In this document: positions 39,011-49,581 of the stretch, piece after piece | How the letters are laid out: the number at the start of each line of letters is the position of its first letter | Position numbering within the stretch: position 1 is the stretch's first letter | Assembly (NCBI GenBank): GCA_001632425.1 | Contig: KV425656.1 | Location: 1-64,000 of the forward strand | DNA: 64,000 nucleotides | Source: Neolentinus lepideus HHB14362 ss-1 | Lineage: Eukaryota; Basidiomycota; Agaricomycetes; Gloeophyllales; Gloeophyllaceae | Reading direction: 5' to 3' | Notes under the pieces: model-generated | What the model saw: only the letters and a program-made list of their open reading frames with translations | Told to the model about the DNA's origin: nothing | Databases searched by the model: none | Translations under genes and position numbers: made by a program

Positions 39011-39529
39011 CTACGATGAGTCGATCAAGTCAATGGTTTCACCGTCATCCACGACCCAGCCTTTAGTTCTCCCCGTTCTATCCGTGATTCTCCTTTTGTC
39101 AAGCTGCGGATAATGAGAACTGTCGAGGTTGGTCCTGCTGCCTCCAAGGAGGTACAATACCTCACTCGTGTCGGTCTTTACTGCATGAGCAATCCGCGAT
39201 GAGGCGGCGAAACCGTAAAAATCGCCTTCGCGCAATGGATATTCCTCGATAAGCCCTTCCCCTTGCTTGATGCGCATGACCGCACCAGGGCCTGCTTTCA
39301 GGATGTATATCCATTCGTCGTCATTAGTGTGCCAGTGTAGTTCGGTGCTCTCGTTACCAGGAGGCAAGTGGCATAGATGGATACCGCACTTGGTGAGACC
39401 GAGGTGGTCGCCCAAGGATAGCTGCTCCCTCCGCTTGATAGTGTTCATTGGGTGGCTCTGGCGCTTCAAAGACAGGTTCGACGCCCGAAGCATGTAAGCG
39501 TTTTCAGAGCTGGAGCTCGAAGATGACAT
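39011..39529 (-). CDS. Cupin-domain protein, copy B
   Basis: A single exon of 172 residues from ATG 39529 (MSSSSSSSENAYMLR). It is colinear with copy A: STELHWHTNDDEWIYIL matches its first cupin motif, LREGDFYGFAASSRIAHAV the second, and LYLLGGSRTNLDSSHYPQLD plus a Trp-Val-Val C-terminal block also align. By eye the two proteins share roughly half their residues in the core, so this is a tandem duplication that has had time to diverge. Metal-ligand His residues are retained. Function unknown; fungal cupin-2 proteins of this size include dioxygenase-like and non-enzymatic members. Confidence 0.86.
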   Translation of the reverse strand: MSSSSSSSENAYMLRASNLSLKRQSHPMNTIKRREQLSLGDHLGLTKCGIHLCHLPPGNESTELHWHTNDDEWIYILKAGPGAVMRIKQGEGLIEEYPLREGDFYGFAASSRIAHAVKTDTSEVLYLLGGSRTNLDSSHYPQLDKRRITDRTGRTKGWVVDDGETIDLIDSS

Positions 39530-40900
39530 CGCCCGATTGATAACTTGTCGAAGATCCAGCCTACATCATTATGAAGTTTATCAACTTGCAAGACTATGCA
39601 ATCCCCAATAAGTGGCAGCGCACCGTATCAGTATACCTCAATGTAGGAGGAGACTCCCTACATGAAATTAATCCGTGTAGGCTTATAACACGGGCGTTCA
39701 GCCCACCGGAGCACATGATAAACTATAGCTGAGCCTGACTAGTGTGACTCGGAAATTCGAAGTGGGCTGTAAATAGTACAATTTTCTAAGTGCCACCTAT
39801 GAATAGTAAATATATACCCAGATTGTGAGCGCATATAGACCTTACAACATATAGTCAGTGTCCCAGACAGCTGAGAAAGTGGACGTCCGTTGCCCGCGAG
39901 GCCAGTACTGCTGTACTTAAGGAATACACTTCTGACATGACAAGACCTAGCACCTGCCTGTTCAACGTTCAAGCCTCAGGACCATCAGATTTGAAGATCA
40001 ATAACCTTTCATAGCATGCATATTTGCCTAGCCATATGTATATGTTTCGCTCAGGGCAAAGAGTCTACACTCAGCCTTTGATACTATTTCTGATTTGACA
40101 TTACGATTATACATGTACAGCAAAGAGTTACTGCTAGACATACTCATTTGTCTGCTTCACTTTGAATCCGAAAGAGCTAGGGCAAGGTCCTTGTCTTCAA
40201 TACTGAGATCTGAGTATCTGGGCACCTTCTCCCAGTGATTCCTGAAATGGGTGACTCCCAGCGGTCTGTTAATAACTCAAGGGTTATTATTTAATGGCTA
40301 ATAAGCGAAGTGATTAACAAGTAAATATTAGTATGGTTAATATATAACTGAAAAGACGACGCGACATATTCCAGGTTGCGTCCGTGGAACAGACCGTTCT
40401 TCGATATACATAGGAGAAGAGTATGCTTCATCTTTCCACTAGATCCCTGTGCCGGTACTGCCTTTGGTGTGTCCAGTAAGCAACTCAGCACCGTGGAAGA
40501 CTTGAGGTTGAGGGACAGGTCCGTGATGACAAGCTTGTCACTAGCATTAACGTAGGAAAAAGGGGTGTCATCGTTATCCTTCACACTTGAAGCTTGATTC
40601 TTCAGTAGTGTGATTACTCGTAGGAGGGCATAAGTACTCAATATTCAATAGCACCTCCCTAGTCAGACATCCAGTCCTGATCCATCCGACGTGGGTTATT
40701 AAGCGGGATGTTCCTGGGGGTCCAGTTATTAACACGGTAATTAACCCAGAATTAACCATATGTTATTAACCCGGTGAATATGCTAAGTATATTTCACTGA
40801 ACTTCTACGTTGCAGGACTTAAGACGACGACGCGCTCAATACCAGCAGCTTGCCTTCTTGTACCTTTGGATCTGCTTTACACGTTGATTGCACGGACAAA
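39530..40900. other. Gene-poor region between cupin B and ATG18
   Basis: This 1.37-kb AT-rich stretch contains no supported gene. It includes the repeat-like segment listed separately. A 116-codon minus-strand frame at 40291-40641 has no motif. Confidence 0.45.
40249..40790. repeat. AT-rich segment with inverted TTATTAAC-type repeats (possible MITE remnant)
   Basis: TGTTAATAACT at 40267-40277 is matched in inverted orientation by AGTTATTAACA at 40724-40734. Several further TTATTAA/TTAATTAACC units cluster at both ends (40280-40340 and 40695-40775). The left end begins with GGGTGACTCCCA, also found at 38528. This looks like a small non-coding inverted-repeat element, but I could not define target-site duplications or clean termini. 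Confidence 0.35.
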
Positions 40901-42532
40901 ATGATGCTAACTCAGGCTGACCGCCATAATCCGAATCTCTTGTTCGCGAACTTCAATCAAGACTTCACGTAAGGACCGTGAGGGTGCGTTTCGTCCGTGG
41001 AGATGACTGAGGAAGTTCGAATGTTATGCAGATGCATATCTGTCGGAACGAAGAAAGGATATAGCATCACTAACTGCGATCCATTTGGGAGGGTGTATAC
41101 TATGAGTGCGCGAACTCTATATCTGTGTCCATTCGTATCTTGAACGAAGGTAGACGACGGCGCCAGGGGAATCGTGGAAATGCTATTCTGCACATCCCTG
41201 ATTGCACTGGTCGGTGCTGCAGATCAACCTTCTTCAAGTCCTCGGAAACTGCAGATTGTGAATACGAAAGTATGTTCCGATCTTCGAGGCACATACGGAC
41301 GCTAATGCAGATTCAGCGACAATCCATGATCTGCGAACTCCTCTTCCCTTCGTCCATCCTTGCAATCAAACTGAACCGCAAAACCCTCGTGATTGTTCTA
41401 GAGTCTGAGATCTACATTTATGATATTTCGAATATGCGATTGCTGCACGTCATTGAGACGACGCCAAACCCAGAAGGTGAGTGCCCAATTCTCCCTTCAC
41501 GAACCTAACTCAGCGTTTGAAATACAGCTATTTGTGCCCTGTCACCCTCCGCTGACAATTCGTACCTCGCATACCCTTCCCCGGTGCCTTCGCCCACATC
41601 CATGTCCGCGCAGGTACCCTCCGCTCCCTCGGTACAGTCCGGCGACGTCCTTCTCTTCAACACACGCTCGCTAACGGTCGCTAATGTCATACAAGCGCAC
41701 AAGTCGCCGATCTCTTTTCTCTCGATTAACTCGATCGGCACACTGCTTGCGACCGCTTCGGACAAGGGCACGGTCATCCGTGTCTGGAGCATCCCGGGTG
41801 CGGAGAAGCTGTACCAGTTCCGTCGTGGGACGAGGGAGGCGCGGATATATTCCATAAATTTCAATGTGGTGTCTACGTTGCTGGCGGTCAGCTCTGCGCA
41901 TGATACGGTACATATTTTCAAGCTTGGGCAGCAGAAGTCGTCTGGGTCGAGTATCAAGAACGGTCAAGGACCGGCGAGCCCATCTGGGTCTATCAACAGC
42001 GGCGACCAGGCGATGGATGGGGGATACGAGGCGTACATCGATAGCCAGAAGAAGGGTAGCGTTTCGTCAGTGCTATCTCAACTGTGTCGGTGCAAACTAT
42101 CTACTAAATTAATGTAGGTCAAGTCTCCGTCGGAAATCGTTGCAGATGACGAAGAGCTTGTCATCGTCCGTTGGCGGATACCTGCCCAACACGCTGACGG
42201 AGATGTGGGAGCCTTCTCGCGACTTTGCCTTCCTAAGACTTCCAACCAGTGGAGTGAAGTCAATAGTAGCCTTGAGCGGGTGAGTACTGTATGCCTACTA
42301 GGAGCATCTACAGAACTCAATCAAACCCTCGTTAGCACCATGCCTCAGGTCATGGTCATCTCCTCAGACGGATACTTCTACTCGTACAACATCGACCTCG
42401 AGAACGGTGGAGAGTGTTCACTTCTTAAACAGTATAGGTACGTGTCCCGAGTCTCATTCCAGCGCCTCGGAGGTACTGACGGATGTCTTGCACAGCCTAC
42501 TCGACTCCGGTGAAGAAGGCGGCACGGAGTGA
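40901..42532 (+). CDS. ATG18: Autophagy PROPPIN protein ATG18
   Basis: Eight exons (40901-40968, 41032-41105, 41154-41269, 41311-41476, 41528-42065, 42118-42279, 42336-42437, 42496-42532) give 1263 nt, 420 residues. PROPPINs are seven-bladed propellers that bind PI3P/PI(3,5)P2 on the phagophore and vacuole. The sequence shows [54 protein letters not shown], and the lipid-binding FRRG motif in [17 protein letters not shown] (~239-242). The late conserved block [13 protein letters not shown] and [20 protein letters not shown] follow. The C-terminus is ...[12 protein letters not shown] second ATG follows the first directly. Assignment to ATG18 rather than ATG21/HSV2 rests on overall similarity from memory. 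Confidence 0.93.
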
Positions 42533-42841
42533 TCCTGACAGATTCCTTCAGTAATCCTTCATTCCTCTTGTAATTATCGCCCTCCGGGCTTATCGGACAG
42601 TCTATACGTCCCTAGCTAATTGCGTTACCCCCACTGTATTATACTTTGTCGTTCAATCCTTGAATGATGAGTAGTGGGGGATAAAACTCCTGAAAGCGCA
42701 GTGCACCGGCCCAGCCGGCTCGATTCGGTAGCCGTAGGCCCACCACCACCTGATGTAGGGCTGGTTGACCGAAAGCGCGTGTTTCGAGCTATGTCTCGTA
42801 TATAACTTTTCTTTGCTTCCCTAACGGCGTTCCCGATAATA

Positions 42842-44005
42842 ATGGACAACTTCTCGTGGTCTGACAGTATTCAAGCCGTTCTTGCACCCTGCTTACCATG
42901 CTTCCGACCGCGTACTAACTCAAACGAGGGAAACCGAGCACGACCCGACCTCGAAGGGCTACTCGCGGACGTCGAGACAGATACCGAAGCGGAGACGGTG
43001 TCGCTGCACTCTAATATAGGCGACAGGAACAGGAGGAGAAAGAAGAAGAAACGGGGCGGGAATAAGAGCATCTCACTGTTCGGCTACGACCTGTTTGGCC
43101 GTCCGCCCATTCAGTTGCCGGAGTCGGATGACGAGGACCGTGGGCGGGGGAGGCGGCGGGGACGCGCAATGTCAGGTCAGCTAACTGCGTCGTCGTCTGC
43201 TACGTTGGACTCGGACGCGTCCCCATTGGACCCAGTGACAATCGACCAGCTATCGGCGATGCAGGTGCAGGCGCGTGCGGCTTTGGAGGAGGAACGTAGG
43301 CAGAAGGAGGAGAGAAGGGCGCAGAGGCAGGAGCGGAAGCTGATGAAAAAGGTCGCGGCAGCGCTGGCGCTAGAGAGCGCGGACGGGGCAGGCGACTTTG
43401 AAGGTTTCCCGGGCAGCGGGGGTGCGGTGCACGGGAACATACCGTCGCCGTTCAGGGCGGGATCATCGCAGGGCGGATACGAGGAACCGTTGCTGGACGT
43501 CACCGCGGATATGGAGGACGAGAATGCGGACTTTGGCGGGGAGCTATATGCCAAACGCGTGGCTTCAAACAACTCGGACAGGGGATCGGATTCGCGCTCA
43601 AGGACATCGGGGACGCTGTCGAGTAGTGGCGACCCATCGCGGATGTACAATCACCATTATACATCTCAGCCTATGCCTCCTTCTGGCGTGCAGTATTACT
43701 CGGAAGAATTCATCCAACAGCCAGGTCTCGAGTCACTCCCCAAGAAAAAGAAGAAGAAGTCTGGGAAGTCCAAGTCCTCGCATGACTCTGCCTCGTCCAC
43801 CTCGCAATCTCAATCCATCCCTTCGCCTGTTACGGCCTTCCCAGAATCTCATCCTGAAGTCGCGGAGGGCTCGCCTGCACGTCACTTACCTCGAGTGGAC
43901 ATACCCAACGATACCTCCGGCGGATTCCCCAGCGCGGGTTTAGGAGGGATACGACGCAAAAATAGTGACATGGGTGTGTTTCTGGCTCGGAGGGGCGACG
44001 AGTAA
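42842..44005 (+). CDS. Basic, low-complexity protein of unknown function
   Basis: A single exon of 387 residues. The N-terminus MDNFSWSDSIQAVLAPCLPCF is followed by an acidic region, a lysine/arginine run (RNRRRKKKKRGG), and ISLFGYDLFGRPPIQLP, which is the most conserved-looking patch. A likely coiled coil (LEEERRQKEERRAQRQERK, ~155-173) comes next. The C-terminal half is Ser/Pro/Lys-rich and ends DMGVFLARRGDE. The paired cysteines near the N-terminus (PCLPCF) could be lipidated, which is speculation. Not assigned to a family. It lies 309 bp downstream of ATG18. Confidence 0.7.
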   Translation: MDNFSWSDSIQAVLAPCLPCFRPRTNSNEGNRARPDLEGLLADVETDTEAETVSLHSNIGDRNRRRKKKKRGGNKSISLFGYDLFGRPPIQLPESDDEDRGRGRRRGRAMSGQLTASSSATLDSDASPLDPVTIDQLSAMQVQARAALEEERRQKEERRAQRQERKLMKKVAAALALESADGAGDFEGFPGSGGAVHGNIPSPFRAGSSQGGYEEPLLDVTADMEDENADFGGELYAKRVASNNSDRGSDSRSRTSGTLSSSGDPSRMYNHHYTSQPMPPSGVQYYSEEFIQQPGLESLPKKKKKKSGKSKSSHDSASSTSQSQSIPSPVTAFPESHPEVAEGSPARHLPRVDIPNDTSGGFPSAGLGGIRRKNSDMGVFLARRGDE

Positions 44006-44323
44006 GTTACGAATATGCCATACCGACCATACCACAATACCCATTATTCGGTTGCGGTGATCCGTGCTCCTGGGTTTCCTCGGATCGTTGGTTTGTACTT
44101 CCCCCAGATGTGTTGTACTATACCGTATATACCGTTAATGGATGGTTATTTATTAGGTATATCGTTGCAGGTTTAATCATGCCACTTTGATTTCTTTGAA
44201 TATTCGTACAACACCAGGATGATATTGGTATCACAATCAAATAGGTCTATAACGCGGAAGTAAACCGTGTGAGCGCCTTAGAAGGACGAAGCACAGCGCC
44301 AAATATTAATTATTTACACAATC
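44006..44323. other. Convergent intergenic region
   Basis: About 0.3 kb between the 3' ends of the basic protein and HAP3, AT-rich, with no coding signal. Confidence 0.45.
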
Positions 44324-44877
44324 CTAAACATCGCCGTGGTCAGCGCCTTCTCCAGGTCTTTGGGCTGAGTTCTGATGCTATCGTGGATCAGTGTCGCAGC
44401 TATGCCACAGATGGATAATTACTGGACGCACCTGTCTAAGCTTGGCCAGATGGATTTTCAACGTCTGGGCATAGTTCTCAAACCCCAGCGTGATCATAGC
44501 ATACAGGATATCCTCGCCGCCTATTGTCTTCCGCTTCTCCATCGCACATTTCTCGGCCGCTTCGGACGTGATGAAGCTAATGAACTCGGATACGCACTCC
44601 TGCACACATTCCTTTGCCTCCTTCGCGATTTTGGCAGTCGGTGGCACGGATGACTTCATTATCCGAGCGACATTGGCGATCTGTGGACACGCACACGTCT
44701 ACGGTGATTCGGGTATATCGAAACCGGTGCTGAGATACGCACAGGTAGAAAGCGGTCTTGCTCGCGGTACTCCCCGATGTCTTGCTCTGTAATTGGTGCT
44801 GGCTCGGGTGGCTCCTGCACCTGGGCGCCTTCCCCGCCGTCGGTTTGAGGTGCGATATTCGGTGGAAATTCAGACAT
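44324..44877 (-). CDS. HAP3: CCAAT-binding factor subunit HAP3/NF-YB
   Basis: Three exons (44877-44743, 44680-44432, 44371-44324) give 432 nt, 143 residues. It is the histone-fold B subunit of the NF-Y/HAP complex, which binds CCAAT boxes in promoters. A Pro/Glu-rich N-terminus leads to [17 protein letters not shown], then the diagnostic [33 protein letters not shown] and [15 protein letters not shown], and [16 protein letters not shown]. The start [10 protein letters not shown] (44877) was preferred to an ATG 11 codons upstream. It is divergent from E(z)-like copy 2. Confidence 0.95.
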
Positions 44878-45238
44878 ACTGTCGTATGACGTTTGATCTA
44901 TGCAACACAAACCGCGTCAGTGGACCACTTCGCGGTCAAACATGAGTAAGATACCTTATGTGCTGCGAGAAACATGGTCATGGGGAAAGAAACTTCAGAC
45001 ATTGTATGTGAGGGTATTGTACAAAAGGCGGTACCGGAGAGAGCCAGCTGCAGGCTTAGAGCCAATCCCCTTGCGATGAGGTTTCGTCCAATGAGCGAGA
45101 GCCTGAGAATACCGTATGTGGGTGCCGGCTCGTCCCGCTTAACGTTACGGCATCTCCGCATTGGTTTAAACGTGGTCACGGTCGAGTTCGTTGAACATTC
45201 ACTGCCGCTTTCTTTCCTCTCTGATTTCTGCGCAGGGT
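44878..45238. promoter_or_regulatory. Divergent promoter region HAP3/E(z)-like copy 2
   Basis: The region is 361 bp between two divergent ATGs. No defined element assigned. Confidence 0.45.
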
Positions 45239-47926
45239 ATGGACTCGGAGAGTGAATTTACGGAGTATTCTCGAGCAAGAGAAGAATCAGAAAGTTTAGC
45301 AGACCCCCAAGACCGAGTTCTGGCAGCGTACAGCCGAGTCTGGGACGAATTCTACAGATGGGAGCCAGATGCCTGTCATGAAGTTCTTGCATCTCTCAGA
45401 CGGGACACAAATTCATTACATAGTCTCATGGAGGACATTCCACCACAAAATATCAATCATTCCGGCCAGGATAGCACCGAGAGTGATCTATGCTTCATCT
45501 CCGTGACGACTGGAGGGCCTTCCACAGTAATGTCTATTGAGGAGACACTTGCGAAGTCGTTTGCAGCGCACCCACCCTACGAGGCATGTACACCTATATC
45601 GCGTAACATCATCTTCCGTGAAGGGGACTATGACGACGCCCAAGAGTGTCAGTTTATCCCATATGCAGATGACCCAGAATTTGACTCCATCAAATATTTG
45701 GCGCACTTCGCTGCGGGTCTTGCGTGGGACGGGTTCAAGAGCGTACATAAGCCTGACAGTGTGTATACTTTCTGTTGCATGTATCCCGATCTATTAATTT
45801 TGTGAAGTCGAGACGATACAGCTGGAAGCTGTGCGAAGATTATATCTGGGCCAGCCCAGTGTACCTTTACACGAAATAAATGGTTGCGGCATTCTGCCCA
45901 AGTTATTTCCTGATATAGGATCTGGCCTTCGATCCGGCTTTCTTTGGGAGACTATGCAAAGGTAAACCTAGTGAGGTAAAACCGTAAACTGCTAATACGG
46001 GATTGTGGTCCAGAGATGCTCTGACTTGGCCGGGTGCTTCCCTCTCCACTCTAGGAGCACTAGAGTGGACAAGGGAGTGTTCGGAGTTTGATCTCTTGTC
46101 CAGAATGAATGCAGTCACTACTCACTTTTGTCCTAATCTCAATTGCGTGGATGCTCATTGCCGGACTCATAGTATGCGCTTACTCGCCTTCGTCCACACC
46201 TTGTCTGATTTTAATTGAACATAGCCTTCGACTACCCATTCATTACCCCGAAAAAGGCAACATTGAACAGCATCAATTTATTCCCCACTGCTAGTAACAT
46301 CTGTGGAGAAGATTGTTTTCTGAATGTCCTGGATTATGATATTTTCAAGGTAGGTATCCCCGAGACGGTATGTTTACCTATGACATTGTGCGTAGGAATC
46401 AGTATTGTGGGGAGACGCAGACATCCGAGCGCTTCAAGCTATCCTGGCCGTTACACCTGACTCGAGCCCTTGCGATCTCGCAGTCATATGTCGCAAGCCT
46501 TGCAACGAAGTACGTTCCTGCTCACTGAAACACTAGCTCCGTATGAAATGCTGAAACGCTTTCCGTCACAGGTCTTCGTTCAGCGCTGTTTGATTCTACC
46601 TGACGAGACCATCTACGTGCCACCCATTGGCGATGATCCAGTCGAATCGGGCCTGGAGTCAGACCCTCTTGTCTTTGGTATACTCTATGATCTTGCCTCA
46701 TCTAACTCGGCCTTTGATATGTGGGTACAGATGACGATGACGATGGGGATGCCAGGATGTAGGCCAAGCCATTTATGGAAATCTCAGCCATAATTGACAA
46801 CGAGATAGTGCACCTATTCCTCCTTGCAGCCACGAGGGGCCTTGTGACAGGAGAGCAAAGTGCCCATGCTTCCTATCGTCTCTGCGTTGTCAACGAAGCT
46901 GTAGATGTGACTTGGATTGTGAGTGTCAGCGGATCAGCTGTGAATACACCCCTGAATCTTACCCTCAAGGCGGACGACGATTCATGGGCTGCAATTGCAG
47001 GTCGTCACAGCCCTTTACATGTGAGAGCGCAAAATCTTGCCCGTGTGCCAGAGTGGGTAGGGAATGCGATCCCGAACTCTGCATGCCATGTTTCTCCAGG
47101 AAGTAAGTGTCTGACATCGACGTCGTAAGACCATTACTGATATGTCTCCAGAGGTAAGCTTAACGCTGATGTGACGAGCTGAACGTCAACATCCTATGTC
47201 AGGGAGATGTGTCAGAGGGACAATCCAATCGGCCCATTATGCAGTGAGATCTGTTTGTCTCGAGATTTGGTTTCCACTGACCCTAGCAGAGCACAATTGT
47301 CAAGAATGGCACATACGGCATGGGCCTTTTTGCAGTCGAGACAATCCCAAAAAACGCGCTAATAGGAGGTGAGGCTTGCTTCTTATTTGATCCAGACAAT
47401 TTGTTTACAAGCACAGAATACGTGGGGGACATTCTTTGGCAGCACTACATGGGGCACAGGATGTAAGGTTTTTGTCCCGACCTGTTTCACGGCGTAACTT
47501 ATGTCCGACATATATCTACAGCCAAATTCAAGACTACCGAAACTTGAACTACCAATTCCACCTAGACGGCGCCGTGGATGACACGGAGCAGTTCCATATC
47601 GACGCCATGCGTGCGGGCAACTGCTCAATGTATGTGAACCACGCTTCGGGAAAGGATGTCAACGTCCAGGCTGAATGTACGTGAAGCACCCTAGTGCATC
47701 AAGCAGATTTGTATTCTTTCTCATATCACAGGTCGCAACGTCAACTCTGAGCACCGGATCGGAATATTCGCAAGTAAGCCAGATCCCAGTCATCCTACCT
47801 GACCTAGACGTGCCTAACGCTGTTACTGTGCTAGCTAAAATCATCTATGCGGGCAAGGAATTGTTCCTCGATTACGGGCCCAATTATTTCACGGACAAGG
47901 ATGGAGGTTCGATCGATCAGCACTAA
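45239..47926 (+). CDS. Enhancer-of-zeste-like CXC-SET protein, copy 2
   Basis: Exons 45239-45758, 45808-45961, 46014-46171, 46225-46349, 46396-46509, 46572-46758, 46805-47102, 47152-47153, 47203-47243, 47290-47368, 47417-47462, 47522-47676, 47732-47773, 47835-47926 sum to 2013 nt (670 residues). It is colinear with copy 1: IPYADDPEFD (copy 1 MPFADDPSFD), THFCPNLNCVDAHCRTH, CGEDCFLN, DLAVICRKPCNE, CXC pieces CSHEGPCD and CPCARVGRECDPELCMPC, then SET motifs TYGMGLFAVE, EYVGDIL, EHRIGIFA and ELFLDYGPNYF. Several exon lengths are identical to copy 1 (114, 46, 42 nt). The SET signature NHS is NHA here and the NPNC-type residues after it are not conserved (NHASGKDVNV), so methyltransferase activity is doubtful. 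An alternative without the 2-nt exon, using an acceptor at 47205-47206, also keeps frame. Confidence 0.87.
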
Positions 47927-48203
47927 ATGTAGAGAGTTCAGTCTGTATCGGTCAGACGTTCAACAGTAGCCGTCCGGGCACAGGACGTCATGACCTGCAA
48001 GTACTCGTTTACCAACTTATTTAAGATCTTGGCTGGATGTTGTACAGCATTTTCCTCCAATATGTTTTGGTCGCCGAGTGGACTCAGTGGAAGCCTATGC
48101 CAGTTACTCTTAGATGTAGACCACAGGATCTTGAAGTCTCGATTATCAAGAGGAGGATGGATGACATCCACGGAGTGCTGTAACCTTACATATGCAGCTA
48201 CGA

Positions 48204-49329
48204 TCATGACCCAAAATACGCCGTGAGCACATGTTTTGCGACATTGAAGCCGAGTAAAGAGACGATGTAGCCGGTGAATAGTGGGAGTAGTGGCGAGAGG
48301 AGCAGCTCCGATCGCACCAGGAACGGTAGCGCTGCAATACAAAATCAATGCAGTCCATAGAAAGTCCGGCTTCCACGAGAACTTACCACTCAAACCCAGA
48401 TACACTCCGTAAATGTACTGTGCAAAGCTATTCGATAGAGAGCCAAGGCTCAGTAGGATATAGTATAAGCACATCAAGACACGCACGCAGCAAGGTACAG
48501 AGTGTTCCCCACCCAAAGACACACCCAATTTGCACGGAGCACGATAGGGACAAGAAAGAGCTGCGCAAGATAAAGTGTGAGGTACAGCGGAAAGAAGGCG
48601 TTCGTGTGCACGTCGAAGGCGTACGCCCACTCCACAGCAGTGTCCGTAAGACTTGTGTGCGAGGGCGGCGACAGCAGAAGGCGGTTGGCGGTAAACCAGA
48701 GGATGGTGGCGTTAATGATTCCGATGAGGAGGTAGTCGCGGAAGATCATGAGAAATGCCAGGCGTATTGCGTCGAGCACGCCGAAGGAGTAGACTACGGA
48801 CCATGCAATAGCAGCGACTACAGAAAAGTGCAAAAGTACTGTTAAGTCTCAACAAAAAGCCGACCTGTGTTCTATGGACGTACCGACAAGACATGCGGAA
48901 AGTAGGATCAGAATTGCAGGATCATCTCGTGCCCACGTATTCTTCGTTTCTGCGTGAAGGCGCTCAGCTTTAGTCTATCCGTACAGCACTCAGGGTCTTA
49001 CGTTTGTGGAAATAGACATTCCGGTATCTAGCACACGATCAACAGCTAAACTTGCATTGCAGACGAGACGTAGCTCACACTCGTTTAGGCGCTAGACACA
49101 AGTACGTTAACTGCCAGGCCGCCAATTCAAAGTCCTGATACAACGAACAAGCGAACCCATTTCAGTCAAAGTCCCTCGACCCATCCAAGACGCAAACCAT
49201 TTGATGGAACCTGAGCAGACGTCTGAATATTAAAGGTACCCGGTTCGACATCCCGGGCTTTCGACAGCCAGGACTGCTTGCGCCGTCCTCGAAGGTTGCT
49301 TCAGTTGCAGACAATGGTAGGATTGCCAT
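48204..49329 (-). CDS. UNC-50/GMH1 family Golgi membrane protein
   Basis: Seven exons on the minus strand (49329-49198, 49134-49079, 49027-49002, 48949-48884, 48817-48487, 48427-48387, 48331-48204) give 780 nt, 259 residues. UNC-50/Gmh1 proteins are polytopic ER/Golgi proteins linked to ARF-GEF recruitment and receptor trafficking. Family markers are RLLRFHQMDFELAAWQLTYL, YRNVYFHKQTKNTWARDDP, VEWAYAFDVHTNAFFPLYL, LWVGNTLYLAA and QYIYGVYLGLSALPF. About five hydrophobic segments are visible. The exon at 49002-49027 is only 26 nt. The start at 49329 gives MAILPLSATEATFED, a plausible short cytosolic N-terminus. Confidence 0.93.
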
Positions 49330-49581
49330 CGCACGGTGCGTCCTCGGACGTCGAAATAAAAGTCCAGGGTCCAGTGACGACAGATTGGGCGTAAACGAGC
49401 GACTAGGACGACCAGAATGTGCAGAACGTGTATAGCGCTGCAGGCACTGCCGACGCCGACACTGCTTTCGGAGTTTGCCTTTTCGGTCGGCACTCGAATT
49501 ATAAATGCTGAATCTGCGCTGAATCTTGTTGGCGTTTGTTCTTTTCACTTACCACTTTCTCTGGCGACTTCGTCGTTCAAC
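49330..49581. promoter_or_regulatory. Divergent promoter region UNC-50/WW-domain protein
   Basis: 252 bp between divergent ATGs. Shared regulatory region inferred from spacing only. Confidence 0.45.

Noticed and set aside
40291..40641. 116-codon minus-strand frame near ATG18
   Set aside because: It lies inside the AT-rich repeat-like segment and has no recognisable features.
46735..46760. Repeated GATGAC units in E(z)-like copy 2 as a tandem repeat or very short intron
   Set aside because: Only about three imperfect units; the frame is explained by normal exon 46572-46758.
49240..49262. GGTTCGACATCCCGG-like string resembling a tRNA T-arm
   Set aside because: It lies within the first exon of the UNC-50 gene and no acceptor stem or anticodon arm fits.
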